Assembly (NCBI GenBank): GCA_039029935.1
Contig: JBCCFC010000040.1
Span: forward strand, 1-21,966
Direction: 5' to 3'
DNA length: 21,966 bases
From: G039029935 sp039029935
GTDB taxonomy: Bacteria > Chloroflexota > Anaerolineae > Caldilineales > Caldilineaceae
In this document: piece by piece, positions 8,501-18,100 of the stretch
Layout of the letters: each line of letters begins with the position of its first letter
How positions within the stretch are numbered: position 1 is the stretch's first letter
Translations under genes and position numbers: made by a program
The notes under the pieces: model-generated
What the model was told of the DNA's origin: nothing
What the model saw: the letters and a program-made list of their open reading frames with translations, nothing else
Databases searched by the model: none

Positions 8501-11092
8501 AACATCGACGCCGGACTCTATGACTTCTTGCAGAGCAAACCGGCCACATTGGGTGACAAGGTGTGGGAAGATTTGGATGGCGATGGCATTCAGGATGCTG
8601 GCGAACCTGGTGTTCCGGATGTAACTGTACAATTGCTTACACCCAGCGGAACCGTGTTGGAGACCACCACGACTGACGCCAATGGCATGTATCTCTTTAC
8701 GGGCTTGATTCCAGATAGCTACAAAGTACGCTTTGTGCTGCCAAGTGGCTACGATGCCTTTACCGATAAGGACGCGGGTGTGGATGAAGCGGCTGATAGC
8801 GACGCAGACCAAACCACAGGCGAGACGGATGTGATTATACTCGGTCTTTCTGAGACCAACATTGATGTGGATGCGGGGCTCGTCAGATATGTCAGCATTG
8901 GCAACCTTGTGTGGGAAGACCTCAACGCAGATGGCATCCAAGATGCGGGCGAACCGGGCATTGCGGATGTGACAGCAACGCTCTATGAGGTCGGCAACAC
9001 AACGCCACTCGCAACCGATGACACCGACAGCAATGGGCTGTATGGCTTCACCGACTTGCATCCAGGCGAATACTATGTCGTCTTTGAGAAACCAGTAGGC
9101 TATGAGTTCACCGACCGTGATGAGGGCGGTGATGACACGGTTGACAGCGATGCCAACCCCAACTCTGGTCCAGACTTTGGTTCGACTGATTCCGTAGTGA
9201 TTCCATCAGGCGCAGACAACGACACACTGGATGCAGGCTTGATTCGCCCCGGCAGCATCGGTGACACAGTATGGCTGGATGAAAACAATGATGGCATTCA
9301 GGATGCTGGCGAGCAAGGCTTCCCCGGTGTAGTCGTCAATCTGTTGGATGAAAATGGCAATGAAATTGCGACGACAACCACCGATGCCAATGGCAACTAT
9401 AACTTCCCAGTCCTGCCAGGTACATACATCATCGAAGTTGAAGAACCCAACAACTATGTGCTAAGTCCGCAGGATGTTGGCGGTGATGACAATGTTGACA
9501 GCGATCCAAACCCAAGCACTGGCCGCACCGACCCTATCACAGTTCAATCTGGCGAAGATATTGACAATGTGGATGCAGGGTTGGGTACATTGGGTACGAT
9601 TGGCGACTTGGTGTGGAGTGACACCAACGGCGATGGCATCCAAGATTCTGGCGAGCCTGGCATTGACGACGTGACTGTCACACTCTTTGATGGCGATGGC
9701 AACTTGGTTGCAACAACCACAACTGGCAATGGCGGTCAATACATCTTTGACAACCTGCCAGCAGATGATTACCAAGTTGTTGTCTCGATTCCACCAGGAT
9801 TCTTTGTCAGCCCACAGGATGCTGGCGGCGACGATGATGTTGACAGCGACATCAACTCATCCGGTACAACCAGTGTTTTCCCACTGGCATTGGGCGAAGA
9901 CATTGACAATGTGGATGCAGGCTTGGTCCCCGAACAGCGTGGCATTGTTGTGGAGAAGTCCACCAATGGCGAAGATGCGGACACCCCAACGGGGCTAGAG
10001 ATTGCCATCGGTGCGGTTGTGACATGGGAATACGTCGTCACAAACATCGGTAATGTCAACCTCGAAAGTATCACAGTGATTGACGATCAAGAGGGCAACA
10101 TCACAAGTGCATGTCCACCAGCCAAAGTCGCTTTCTTGGCAATTGGTGATTCCTTCACCTGTGTCGTCACAGGTACGGCGACGCTGGGGCAATATCGCAA
10201 CGAAGTGACTGTGGAAGGCTTTGTCGAGAATCTGTCGGGCGAGACTGTGACCGACACGGATGTCAGCCACTACATCGGCATTGGCGCAGACCTCAGCATT
10301 GAAAAGCGTGACAACCCAGATCCACTGGATGCAGGCGACTCGCTCTTCTACACCTTTGTCTACACCAACGCGGGACCATCCGATGCGATCAACGTGGTCA
10401 TCGAAGATACGCTGCCAGCGGGTATTCTCTTCAACGAGATGGTCAGCGAAAATCCAGCCATTGGATTACCCACGCCGATTTGGACACTGGGACAACCGCT
10501 GACCCTGCGCTGGACGATTCCATTCTTGGCCGCAGGTGATTCGGGTGAGTTTGTTATCCATGTAGACACCGACCCAAGCCTGGAAGGGACAACCATCGAG
10601 AACACAGTCACCATTGACAGTGACACACCGGACACCAATCCAGACAACAATGAGGACACCGAGCCAACCGACTTCCGTATTGGTGGTGTCGGCAACCCAA
10701 CCGCAATTGAGTTGTTGAGCTTTACCACAAACGAGTTGCCGAGTGGCGGTACACTGGTTCGCTGGGTAACAGGTTCGGAAATCGACACAGCAGGCTTTGA
10801 CCTCTATCGCACGACGGGCGAGGCAACGTCGTTTGACGAAAACAGTGCAGCGCATGTCACCGAGGGTGTCGAGATTGTCGGCAGCAGCGTCTTTGGCGGC
10901 GAGTATACCTTTGTGGACAACAGTGCTGTACCTGGTGTGGTCTACACCTATTGGCTGCTGGAAACAGAAATCAACGGAACCATCAACACCTATGGCCCCG
11001 CAGGGGCGTCCATCGAGGTGAGTAACGCACCAAGTACAGAGATAGCGGACACTGGCAGCTATTCGATTTTCTTGCCAACCGTTAGAAAATAG
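5525..11092 (+). CDS. Giant exported surface protein: three novel domains, six SdrD B-like domains, DUF11-like, FN3-like
   Basis: This protein has 1855 residues from ATG 5525, chosen because AAGGA (5513-5517) lies 7 nt upstream; a TTG at 5450 is in frame but has no such support. An unusually long basic N-terminus (about 45 residues) precedes a hydrophobic signal segment, likely cut after VQA. Three copies of the ITYGFTQ...NQMS domain lie at about 85-261, 287-461 and 468-643, the first two joined by a GENQDENQ-type linker. Six SdrD B-like (Cna-B-fold) domains occupy about 648-760 and 876-1468, with likely calcium loops such as DLDGDGIQDAGEPG. A DUF7507-like module lies within this run (761-876) and another follows it (1471-1584). 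A DUF11-like repeat follows at about 1584-1720, then a fibronectin-like module and the tail FLPTVRK. It is likely a long, calcium-stiffened cell-surface stalk or adhesin. Ligand and anchoring mechanism are unknown. Confidence 0.9.
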   Translation: MQHQQRAKADHPHERPQMQRQRRLNQHSGCSKHRGYSKHRGRQRTYLLPVVTLVAILVTITALWSTPFVQADTSEIPATADQTDQITYGFTQDANNPLMLTAVAYPDFTSNNVTIATAQFTFLVPEGVVLDPAIPDAPTAGSFTNINGVWEALKLTPSVWNGIGQNEADLEGYDLYQVTLQNSPSVVTSANTAIPLFSFELTADCSSSNVRVLSNDEAIQQAIVGIFGNVNNQMSASVDDGAAADLYTGNDNASASFTCPLLGQDQGENQDENQDENQGENQGQSGITYSFTQDANNPLHLTAVAYPDFTSNNVTIATAQFTFLVPEGVGLAPAIPDAPTAGSFTNINGVWEALKLTPSVWNGIGQNAADLAGYDLYQVTLQNSPSVAANAGTAIPLFSFELTADCGNESNVRILNNDENIQQAIVGVFGNVNNQMSVSVDDEPAADLYTDNDNVSAFLPCPILSRPEIVYGFTQDANDPLLITAVAIPDFTSSNVTLTTGQFTFLLPQGTTTAPVIPETPNLGKFTDITGEWDATRLTPGGWNNQGNQASDLQGQDLYQVTLQNSPEITTNDGVPIPLFSFRLPNDCDSGDIIILTNDNSIQQAILDDFGNANNQMSMSVNDAPARDLYVGHDNDTAILRCLLDPKGVISGLVFDDQDEDGIRDGVDNGLAGVEVKLLDDNDSEIASVNTNAIGLYEFDDVEPGTYTVQVVAPAGKVFSPQDVGINDNVDSDVDASGLSNTLTIAADDDIAVDAGLIPEGTRSFTFEASIENQDADTLGDAVQTTTGAPLNFGYEVVNTGDQPIEWRTLNDNVYGNLTNECNLPTTIPVAGSAMCTIMRNAADAPNGTMNTGSATIFNTGTANDDGWYITNDETGIFSGRVFNDKLQDGLQDAIDTGIAGIQVRLLDIIGNEIATTVTAPDNPGTPADEAGTYQFTGVTPDQGFRIEFVVPNPDSYITLKDEGNDDTIDSDANPTSGRTDIVNVGAGQTLGNIDAGLYDFLQSKPATLGDKVWEDLDGDGIQDAGEPGVPDVTVQLLTPSGTVLETTTTDANGMYLFTGLIPDSYKVRFVLPSGYDAFTDKDAGVDEAADSDADQTTGETDVIILGLSETNIDVDAGLVRYVSIGNLVWEDLNADGIQDAGEPGIADVTATLYEVGNTTPLATDDTDSNGLYGFTDLHPGEYYVVFEKPVGYEFTDRDEGGDDTVDSDANPNSGPDFGSTDSVVIPSGADNDTLDAGLIRPGSIGDTVWLDENNDGIQDAGEQGFPGVVVNLLDENGNEIATTTTDANGNYNFPVLPGTYIIEVEEPNNYVLSPQDVGGDDNVDSDPNPSTGRTDPITVQSGEDIDNVDAGLGTLGTIGDLVWSDTNGDGIQDSGEPGIDDVTVTLFDGDGNLVATTTTGNGGQYIFDNLPADDYQVVVSIPPGFFVSPQDAGGDDDVDSDINSSGTTSVFPLALGEDIDNVDAGLVPEQRGIVVEKSTNGEDADTPTGLEIAIGAVVTWEYVVTNIGNVNLESITVIDDQEGNITSACPPAKVAFLAIGDSFTCVVTGTATLGQYRNEVTVEGFVENLSGETVTDTDVSHYIGIGADLSIEKRDNPDPLDAGDSLFYTFVYTNAGPSDAINVVIEDTLPAGILFNEMVSENPAIGLPTPIWTLGQPLTLRWTIPFLAAGDSGEFVIHVDTDPSLEGTTIENTVTIDSDTPDTNPDNNEDTEPTDFRIGGVGNPTAIELLSFTTNELPSGGTLVRWVTGSEIDTAGFDLYRTTGEATSFDENSAAHVTEGVEIVGSSVFGGEYTFVDNSAVPGVVYTYWLLETEINGTINTYGPAGASIEVSNAPSTEIADTGSYSIFLPTVRK
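5611..5646 (+). repeat. 18-bp direct repeat inside the N-terminal coding region
   Basis: GTGCAGTAAGCACAGGGG and GTACAGTAAGCACAGGGG are adjacent and in frame. They encode CSKHRG and YSKHRG in the basic leader before the signal segment, and help explain why this leader is unusually long. Confidence 0.8.
6326..6373 (+). repeat. 12-bp in-frame linker repeat, 4 copies
   Basis: Four units of GAAAATCAGGRC, the last one diverging at its end, encode ENQD/ENQG repeats between the first and second copies of the novel domain. This acidic, Gln-rich stretch is probably a flexible spacer that varies by slippage. Confidence 0.85.
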
Positions 11093-11112
11093 GGCGTTTT
11101 TGATCGGATAGG

Positions 11113-11187
11113 AAAAGCTTGTCAGCCAGTCAGCTTGTCAGCCAGTGTGCTGAAGTGCTGACAGGCTGAAGTGCTGACAAGCTTTTT
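11113..11187 (+). terminator. Rho-independent-type terminator hairpin, copy 1
   Basis: AAAAGCTTGTCAGC (11113-11126) pairs perfectly with GCTGACAAGCTTTT (11173-11186), ending in a T run. It starts 21 bp after the stop codon of the giant surface gene. The T run on one strand and A run on the other could make it work both ways. It is preceded by ATCGGATAGGAAA, which also precedes the second copy. Confidence 0.7.
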
Positions 11188-11211
11188 AATCGGATAGGAA
11201 AGTATAAAATC

Positions 11212-11284
11212 AGCTTGTCAGCTTGTCAGCTTGTCAGCTTGTCAGCCAGTGTGCTGAAGTGCTGACAGGCTGACAAGCTTTTTT
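11212..11284 (+). terminator. Rho-independent-type terminator hairpin, copy 2
   Basis: AGCTTGTCAGC (11212-11222) pairs with GCTGACAAGCT (11269-11279), followed by six T in total. The 5' arm has grown into four tandem AGCTTGTC octamers. With copy 1 this is a tandem duplication of about 90 bp, each copy starting with ATCGGATAGGAAA (11103 and 11189). The remaining gap to 11360 shows no gene. Confidence 0.65.
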
Positions 11285-11360
11285 AACATACTTGGTTAGT
11301 GCCTAAGAGTAAATCTGAAAAAACAAGGTAAAGTGCTATATTAACTGCAAAGAGGAAAAT

Positions 11361-14300
11361 GTGATTAAAAATATTCAAAATAATGATTTTTCCAACATTC
11401 AGCGCAGTACATGCTGCAAATTTGTCTTGATGCTGGGACTGGCTCTCGCCATCTTCAGACTATCCAATACACCCACACCATCTGTATTTGCGGCAACCAC
11501 CTCCTGTGTGGATGCAACCGATGATCTAGGTGGCACTGTCTGGCGCGATTATGATTCGGATGGGTTCCAAGACGCGGGTGAGTCTGCGTTTGATGGTCGT
11601 CATGGTCCCATGATCGTCAGTGCCTATGACAACGCAGGCTTTGTCATCTCAAGCACGGTCAGCATCACAGGGACCTATACCTTTGATGACATCTTCATGG
11701 GGCGCACAGGCGATGACGCCAATATCCGGCTGGAGTTTAGTGGCTTGCCCAATTGGGTGCAGAGCGGTGTGCAGGGGGCGAACAATGGTACGACGGTGCA
11801 ATTCTACGATGCAGCCACCTGTACAGCGAATCTCGCCGTCCATAACCCAGCTGATTACTGTGATACGTCACCATTGCTGGCAACGTCCTGTTATATTTTG
11901 GGTGGCAACGATGACCTGCGTGTATCCTTCGAAGGCGGCTCGTATGGGCTGTTTGTTGAATGGCCGCAAACCAACCGAGGGGATCCCGTATTCTCCGTAG
12001 GATATGCCAGCCCAACCAAACATTTATCTAATTTTGATGACGTAGACGCTGGGACAGCGGGTGTTCAGTCAATAGGTGCAGTCTATGGTCTTGCCTATCA
12101 ACGGTCAACGCAAACCTATTTTATCGGTGCATTTGCCAAACGTCATTCGGATTATGGGCCAGACGGGTCCGGCGCAATCTACACCTATCACCGCCAGACA
12201 AGTGCTGTGACCACGTTGACAACACTGAGCGCGGGCAGCACAGCACGTGGCACAGGGGACCCCGGCGAGGAGTGGTTTCACGATGCGGCCTTCTTTGACT
12301 CGCCTGGGAAAGAGGGGTTGGGTGACATTGATCTATCCGAAGACGAGAAGACGCTCTACGTGGTCAACCTCTTCGACCGCCACCTCTATCGTGTTGACGT
12401 CGCGGTTGGCAGTCCCACCTATGGCAATGTCACCGATTTAGGTGCAATCAGTACAGGCGGGGGTGCGACATCCACCGACATCGCCAACCCAAATTGGCGT
12501 CCTTTTGCCCTCGAAGTTCATGATGGCAACCTCTATGTTGGTGGTGTCTTTACAGGCGCAGGCGACCTCAGCGTTCATGTTTTAAGAGCAACCATCAGTG
12601 GGGCATCGGCCAGTTTTACGGAAGTTTTTACGCACGTATTGCCAACCGCGCGCGGGCGCGCATGGATGGCGATATCGGCGTCTAATACGTGGCATCCTTG
12701 GGTTTCGACCTTGGCAGGGATCCCCGCAGCCAATATGCAGTTTTTCGCAGGGGGACAGGGTGTCGCATATCCAACCCCCTTGCTGACGGATTTAGAATTT
12801 GACCGTGATGGATCGATGATTTTTGGCTTCCGTGACCGCACAGGGGACCAGTTGGGCTTTGGGGCTGGCGATACCAGTACAGCGGTCGCAACCCTCTATT
12901 ACTATATCTCTGGTGGTGATCTCAATCGTGCCTGCTGGAACGCAGCCACAGATATGTGGGAGTGGGAAGGTGAAGGAAACTGTGCCAACCATTTTGATTC
13001 GACCGATACCTCACTCAGTGGTGGTCCCTATGGTGGAACACAAGCTGTTGGGACTGAAGAATTTTATCCCGGCGAGTTTGCCATAAGCGCATTTTTTGGG
13101 ATACTAGAAGAACATCGGGAAGTTGCGCAGGGTGGTCTTGCGCTCCGTCCACAATTGACGGACATTGCCACCACAGCGATGGACCCTGTGCGGCTCAATA
13201 GCGGTGGCATACTCTTCCTAGACAACACAACAGGTCGCTCCTTGCTGACCGACCAGCGTGGTTACGAACTTTTCTCTTCGCCATCCAATGAAGTCCCATT
13301 AGATGAGGCGGGGAAAAGCAATGGGTTGGGCGACCTTGAACTTGTCTGTGCAGTAACGCCTCTGGAAATTGGCAACCGCATCTGGCACGATAGCGATGGT
13401 GATGGGGTGCAAGACCCGGCCGAAAGTGCGATTCAAGGCGTGACGGTCATGTTGCATGATATGGACGATGGTGGGACACAGGTAGGAACCGCGACCACCG
13501 ACATCAATGGGTATTACATCTTTGGTGGATTGAGTGCCACCAACATGACCAGCGGGACTCTTCAAAGTGAGACAAACTATGAAATACGGGTCAGCCTCAG
13601 CGATGGCGCATTGCCCGCTTCGGTGGATACAATTGCCCCACCCAATGCAACGGGTGTCACAACCAATGATAAGACAGATTTGGCGGACAGCGACGCCAGC
13701 GAGAGTGGTGGCAATGCCGTGATTGCCTTTGCGACGGGCGATGCTGGTGAGAATAACCATACGTTGGACATTGGCTTCTACGAAGCACCTGTGGCCTCAA
13801 TTGCTGTGGAGAAAAGACTAAACACATCCGACCCTGTGCTCCCTAGCGTTTCAATCACCTTTACCATCCGCATCACCAACACAGGTACAACAACCATCAC
13901 AAGCCTGCCATTGACAGACACCTATAGTTCAGACTACTTGACCTATGTGGGTCTGCGCACCACGCCAGAATCTGACAGTAACGCAGATTCTGGAGAAATT
14001 GTGTGGAGCGATTTGACCCAAGCCACCCCCAATGGCTTTGGACAGGACTTTGGGCCAAGTGATAGTTGGGATGTGGTTGTCGAGTTTGAGACGAAATCGG
14101 ATACAACATCGTTGCCCAACAGCGTAACCATCAACACCGCACACATCATGACACACACCGTCACCGACACAGTACGCATCTTTAACCCCACAGGCATTAC
14201 CCTGATAAACCGTGAGATTGTGGTCGGGGAGACGGGTATCACCCTCCAATGGGAGACCGTTGACGAAACCAACCTCATTGGCTTTCACGTGCTTCGTCTT

Positions 14301-14555
14301 GACCCATCATTGCAAGAGCCAGTACAACTCACCAGTGATGCGGACATCATCATCGCAACCTATTCGGGTTCAGCGGATGGGGACACCTATCGCTACGAAG
14401 ACACAACCGCCATTGCTGGCGTCAACTATCATTACAAGATTCAACTCATCACAGCAGACGACACGCATCCATTGATGGACATAGGCTCAGTCAATCCAAC
14501 AAACACAACACAAGTCACCCAGTGGCATATGTATCTGCCTATCTTACAACGGTGA
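11361..14555 (+). CDS. Exported surface protein: SdrD B-like, propeller-like region, DUF11-like, FN3-like, YLP tail
   Basis: This 1064-residue protein starts at GTG 11361, 4 nt after AGAGGA; the overlapping ATG at 11359 is followed directly by a stop. The signal peptide spans about 1-44 (likely cut in VFAA). An SdrD B-like domain begins near residue 53 (DYDSDGFQDAGE). A long region at about 225-663 contains GLAYQRSTQTYFIGAF and LYVVNLFDRHLYRVD, and looks like a beta-propeller. A second SdrD B-like domain lies at 667-808 (DSDGDGVQDPAE), a DUF11-like repeat at about 812-940, and a fibronectin-like module at about 943-1050; the tail is YLPILQR. The combination suggests a large adhesive or structural envelope protein. 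It lacks the NVNNQMS domain of the upstream genes. A pseudogene fragment follows immediately after the stop. Confidence 0.88.
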   Translation: MIKNIQNNDFSNIQRSTCCKFVLMLGLALAIFRLSNTPTPSVFAATTSCVDATDDLGGTVWRDYDSDGFQDAGESAFDGRHGPMIVSAYDNAGFVISSTVSITGTYTFDDIFMGRTGDDANIRLEFSGLPNWVQSGVQGANNGTTVQFYDAATCTANLAVHNPADYCDTSPLLATSCYILGGNDDLRVSFEGGSYGLFVEWPQTNRGDPVFSVGYASPTKHLSNFDDVDAGTAGVQSIGAVYGLAYQRSTQTYFIGAFAKRHSDYGPDGSGAIYTYHRQTSAVTTLTTLSAGSTARGTGDPGEEWFHDAAFFDSPGKEGLGDIDLSEDEKTLYVVNLFDRHLYRVDVAVGSPTYGNVTDLGAISTGGGATSTDIANPNWRPFALEVHDGNLYVGGVFTGAGDLSVHVLRATISGASASFTEVFTHVLPTARGRAWMAISASNTWHPWVSTLAGIPAANMQFFAGGQGVAYPTPLLTDLEFDRDGSMIFGFRDRTGDQLGFGAGDTSTAVATLYYYISGGDLNRACWNAATDMWEWEGEGNCANHFDSTDTSLSGGPYGGTQAVGTEEFYPGEFAISAFFGILEEHREVAQGGLALRPQLTDIATTAMDPVRLNSGGILFLDNTTGRSLLTDQRGYELFSSPSNEVPLDEAGKSNGLGDLELVCAVTPLEIGNRIWHDSDGDGVQDPAESAIQGVTVMLHDMDDGGTQVGTATTDINGYYIFGGLSATNMTSGTLQSETNYEIRVSLSDGALPASVDTIAPPNATGVTTNDKTDLADSDASESGGNAVIAFATGDAGENNHTLDIGFYEAPVASIAVEKRLNTSDPVLPSVSITFTIRITNTGTTTITSLPLTDTYSSDYLTYVGLRTTPESDSNADSGEIVWSDLTQATPNGFGQDFGPSDSWDVVVEFETKSDTTSLPNSVTINTAHIMTHTVTDTVRIFNPTGITLINREIVVGETGITLQWETVDETNLIGFHVLRLDPSLQEPVQLTSDADIIIATYSGSADGDTYRYEDTTAIAGVNYHYKIQLITADDTHPLMDIGSVNPTNTTQVTQWHMYLPILQR

Positions 14556-14560
14556 GTACT

Positions 14561-14758
14561 GTCCCCTTTGCGGTAGGACTCAGCCGCGCCAGCCGTCGGA
14601 TCATTCGCCAAAACTTGGCTGTCTCACTCGGTGTGATTGCATTACTGCTTGTGACATCCGTATTTGGTTGGGTCCAACTAAGCGGCGCAGTCGTCCTGCA
14701 TGAAGGCAGCACACTGGTCGTGGTTGTGAATGCGCTGCGACTGCTTAGGTATCAGTGA
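14561..14758 (+). pseudogene. 3' fragment of a heavy-metal P1B-type ATPase
   Basis: The reading frame encodes about 65 residues that match the C-terminus of CPx/P1B-type metal ATPases: LSRASRRIIRQN, a hydrophobic segment, then HEGSTLVVVVNALRLLR, the usual ending of the last membrane helix pair. It stops at TGA 14756-14758. Everything upstream (actuator, phosphorylation and ATP-binding domains) is missing. The homology begins within about 10 bp of the stop codon of the surface gene, in a different frame. I therefore read it as a broken remnant left by a deletion or insertion, not a functional gene. The exact 5' limit is uncertain. Confidence 0.75.
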
Positions 14759-14822
14759 ACCTAATTCAGTTAGGCCACTCCACAAAATAAAATACCAGAT
14801 CAGTAGGCACACCTCCCCGCCA

Positions 14823-14860
14823 CTGGCTGGTGTAACCTAGCAACCGTACCCAATGAGGCA
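14823..14860 (+). pseudogene. Scrap of a gene related to the downstream surface gene
   Basis: These 38 bp match 17775-17812, inside the next gene, at 34 positions. They encode WCNLATVPN in the same register. The similarity fades on both sides. It is probably the remains of a second, decayed copy. The rest of 14759-14930 shows nothing recognisable. Confidence 0.6.
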
Positions 14861-14930
14861 TTGGAATACACACTATGACAAATGATGTATTTCGATAGAT
14901 TAATGACTTTAACAGCAACTATAACACCCT

Positions 14931-14990
14931 CAGTGACGGTCCCAGTGACGTTACCAGTGACGTTACCAGTGACGGTATCAGTGACGCAGG
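14931..14990. repeat. 12-bp tandem direct repeats (5 units)
   Basis: Units of CAGTGACGnnnn start at 14931, 14943, 14955, 14967 and 14979, followed by CAGAGTATC. Unit, period and tail match the array at 12-59. The array ends about 190 bp upstream of the TTG start at 15182, similar to the position of the first array. The region 15000-15181 holds no gene, and I see no clear promoter in it. Confidence 0.88.
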
Positions 14991-15181
14991 CAGAGTATCC
15001 TTAACTAAGTTTATTATAGAGAAAAGTACAAAATAAGTTATCCAGAATGTAGCGTGATGGATATGGTCCTATTTTACTCACAATTTGTGATGGAAATATT
15101 CAGGAAATGATTTGTAAACGGGTCAATCTGTCACAATTTAGATAACAGAGTACTAGCATAGACTTAAGTGAGGGATTCATA

Positions 15182-18100
15182 TTGAAAAATAAATTAGATG
15201 AGCAAAAGAACAAGGATAGCAAAGTCCTATCGACTGTCTGGTGGCGGTGTTTGGGTATCTCAATCTGCTTAGTCGCCGTCCTGCCCATCCAGTTCACGCT
15301 GTCGTTGTGGATTCACGATGTGGCAACAAGCGTCATCTCTACACCACTAAAGCAGGCGGCAATTGAATTGACCGACATGCTGCCTTTGCCTAGTGTAGCC
15401 AAAGCCATGCCAAATACAATGCCGCCTAGCGTCAAAATAGCTGCACCTGTTGCAGAAATATCTGCGGCAGCGGTGTTCGCACCGGAGTTGCAACAAGCGA
15501 GTACACCAAATACGGAGATAGTACTCTCGGTCAGTACTGATGGCACCGAACCCTTTGCCACAGACGCCGCCTTTGCAGGCCATGTCGATGGTCAACACAC
15601 GCCTGGGCTGGACGACAATGCCAATAACAACGTCGTGCGCACCTTTGATTCGATCCAATACCGCATTGACTACAATGTCAACGAGGTTGATGCCACCAAT
15701 GTAGTCATCTCGGCTGTGCTGCCAGACACAGTTGGCGGGTTGAGTGTACCAGGACTTCAATGGATTGTTGACCCAGACTACCCGATGACCGCTGGCTGTG
15801 ATAGGACAACCAGCACCATCAGCGGCGACGGCAAAACACTCACATGTGTCATTGGCGACCTGCGCCAAGGGTCAGCTGGCACGATATTTCCGATTGCCGA
15901 ACTCAATGACGCGGTGACGGGGATTGATGGTGAAGTCATCAACCTGACTGCAACCATCGACACAGACCAGACAACGCCTGTCACCTCCAACCAAGTCAGC
16001 ACAACGATTTCCGCTTCGCCCGGTGTAGATTGGGTTAAGGGTATCCCAACGATGTATGAGGATGTCACGAGGAATGCAACTGGCAATGTAGGGCGTGTCT
16101 TCGTTTGGCCCATCTATCTCGCCACGGATTCTGGCCACAAACGCGGAAGTGAGCCACTCGGACCAACCGTCGATATCACGCTATATGATCATCTATATTA
16201 TCTCTCGACGAACAGCAATAGACTCGCTGCTACGCTGATTACAACGGCAGACGTTGGCGACTACAGCAATTACCCCGCTGCTCGCGGCTGTGGTGGCTAT
16301 GATGGCACTGGGAATGTCACCGCACTCTTGGATGGCACAACCGCATCAAGAGTTGCCCTACCTTATGGGGTCAATGGCTTGGGCGATGCCACCAATACCA
16401 CGACGGGAGCCTTCAACGGCACAGAAGCCATTACGTGTGTCGAGGATGCCGCGACGACACCCAATAATTACCCCACCATACGCATTGATATCTCCGGGTA
16501 CGACTTAAGTGCTGCACCAGCACTGGCTGCGAATAATGCCAAAAATAACTCAGGAGCCTTGATCGCTGCTCAAGTGGCCTTTTGGCTTTCAGAAACCGAA
16601 CTGTTAAACGGTGGTGCGACCAATGGCTATCTACACAATGCCATTGCTGGTACGACGACAGCCATTGCCGCACCCAGCCCTGTCGACCAGGTATCCACTG
16701 TTAGCAGTGCCATTGATGTGGATACGCTGACTGAAAGCACCACCATCAATAATCTGTCTCTGACCCAATTCTATGAAGATGTGAATGTCGGTGGTCCATC
16801 GGGCTATCTCCGTGGCTATTCACACTTTGTGCGCTTTGACCCCGGCCCCTATCAAGAACGGGTTGCCATTACAGCACAGGATGAAAGTTTGGGGCTGGAG
16901 CAACGCGGGTTCGACCATCGCGCCGAAAGCGTAGGCGGTCTTGGCTATAACGGGGTGAATGCGACGGGTGCTTGGACTCATGATGGAACCGTTTCGCGTA
17001 ACCAATTGGTGACTCTTGCTTTGGGGGTGCGCGCTTCTTCGGGGAAAGATATTGACCTGCTCCACGCGGTTCATGGCTGTCTGTATGTTGACAATACGTA
17101 CCTCGACATCGTCGACTTTCCGACATCATTTACGGTCAATCGAGTCGATGCACGTGCGATAAATTTACCGACGAAATCGGGCACAACTGGCAGCGCATCG
17201 GATGGACTGGCCCATGTCATCGGTGGTATCGGATTTAGATATATGGGCTTCCGTCATCCCAACCAGGGGGCGGATGTCATCTTGGTCGACAAGAATTTTC
17301 CAGACTATGTAGTCGAAGTGGCGACCGCAGCCGCTGGGGTGGGGACGGACTATGATCGCGGGCAGGTACGCTGTGACAATAGCCATGCGGATGTCAAAGG
17401 ATGGGTAGCCACCACGGATACCGCTAACCTGGCCCAATTTGACGCCGATAATGACGGTCGCTATGAAGGCATTGAGATGGTCCGTTTACGCATGCATGAA
17501 GCGGGTAACTGGCGGTATGCGGGCATTGATACACAATCGACATTTGATCAGTATGGACTCTCCTTCAACCTCTATCTACAGGCGCGGGTCAAAGACACCA
17601 TCCTTGAAGCCCCTAACGCCAGTCAGATTTTCATCCACGGTGCGCGTGCCCGTGGGGATTGGGATGGCACAACGGCCCCGACTTCTCACGAGTGTATCTC
17701 CAACTTTGTGACGGATGGGAATCGTCAAGCCAACTTTCCAGACAGCGCGTCGGGGAATTTTCTCACTCCCGATGCTGGCTGGTGCAACCTCGCAACCGTA
17801 CCCAATGGGGTAGAGGTTGATCCGATAGAGCAGTCTGCGGGGGGTAGCAATAAAAATTGGTTTGTTCATCGTGACACGATTGCGGTCACTGGCCCCTCGC
17901 TCCACTTAGAAAAACACAACACAGGGGGGCTAAATGATATTGTCGATGTTGGGGACCTTGTGACCTTCACGGTCGGTGTGAGTGTCACAGGTGCGCCCGT
18001 TTTTGACGACCAGCTCAATAACATCACCATCACGGACACACTGCCTGCGTACTATGAGTTTGTGCGTTTTAATCATGTACCTGTCACGGCAGGCACATCT

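Noticed and set aside
11060..11092. LPTV near the end of the giant protein as an LPXTG-type sortase signal
   Set aside because: There is no downstream membrane helix, the motif is at the very end, and the other proteins show the general YLPx pattern instead.
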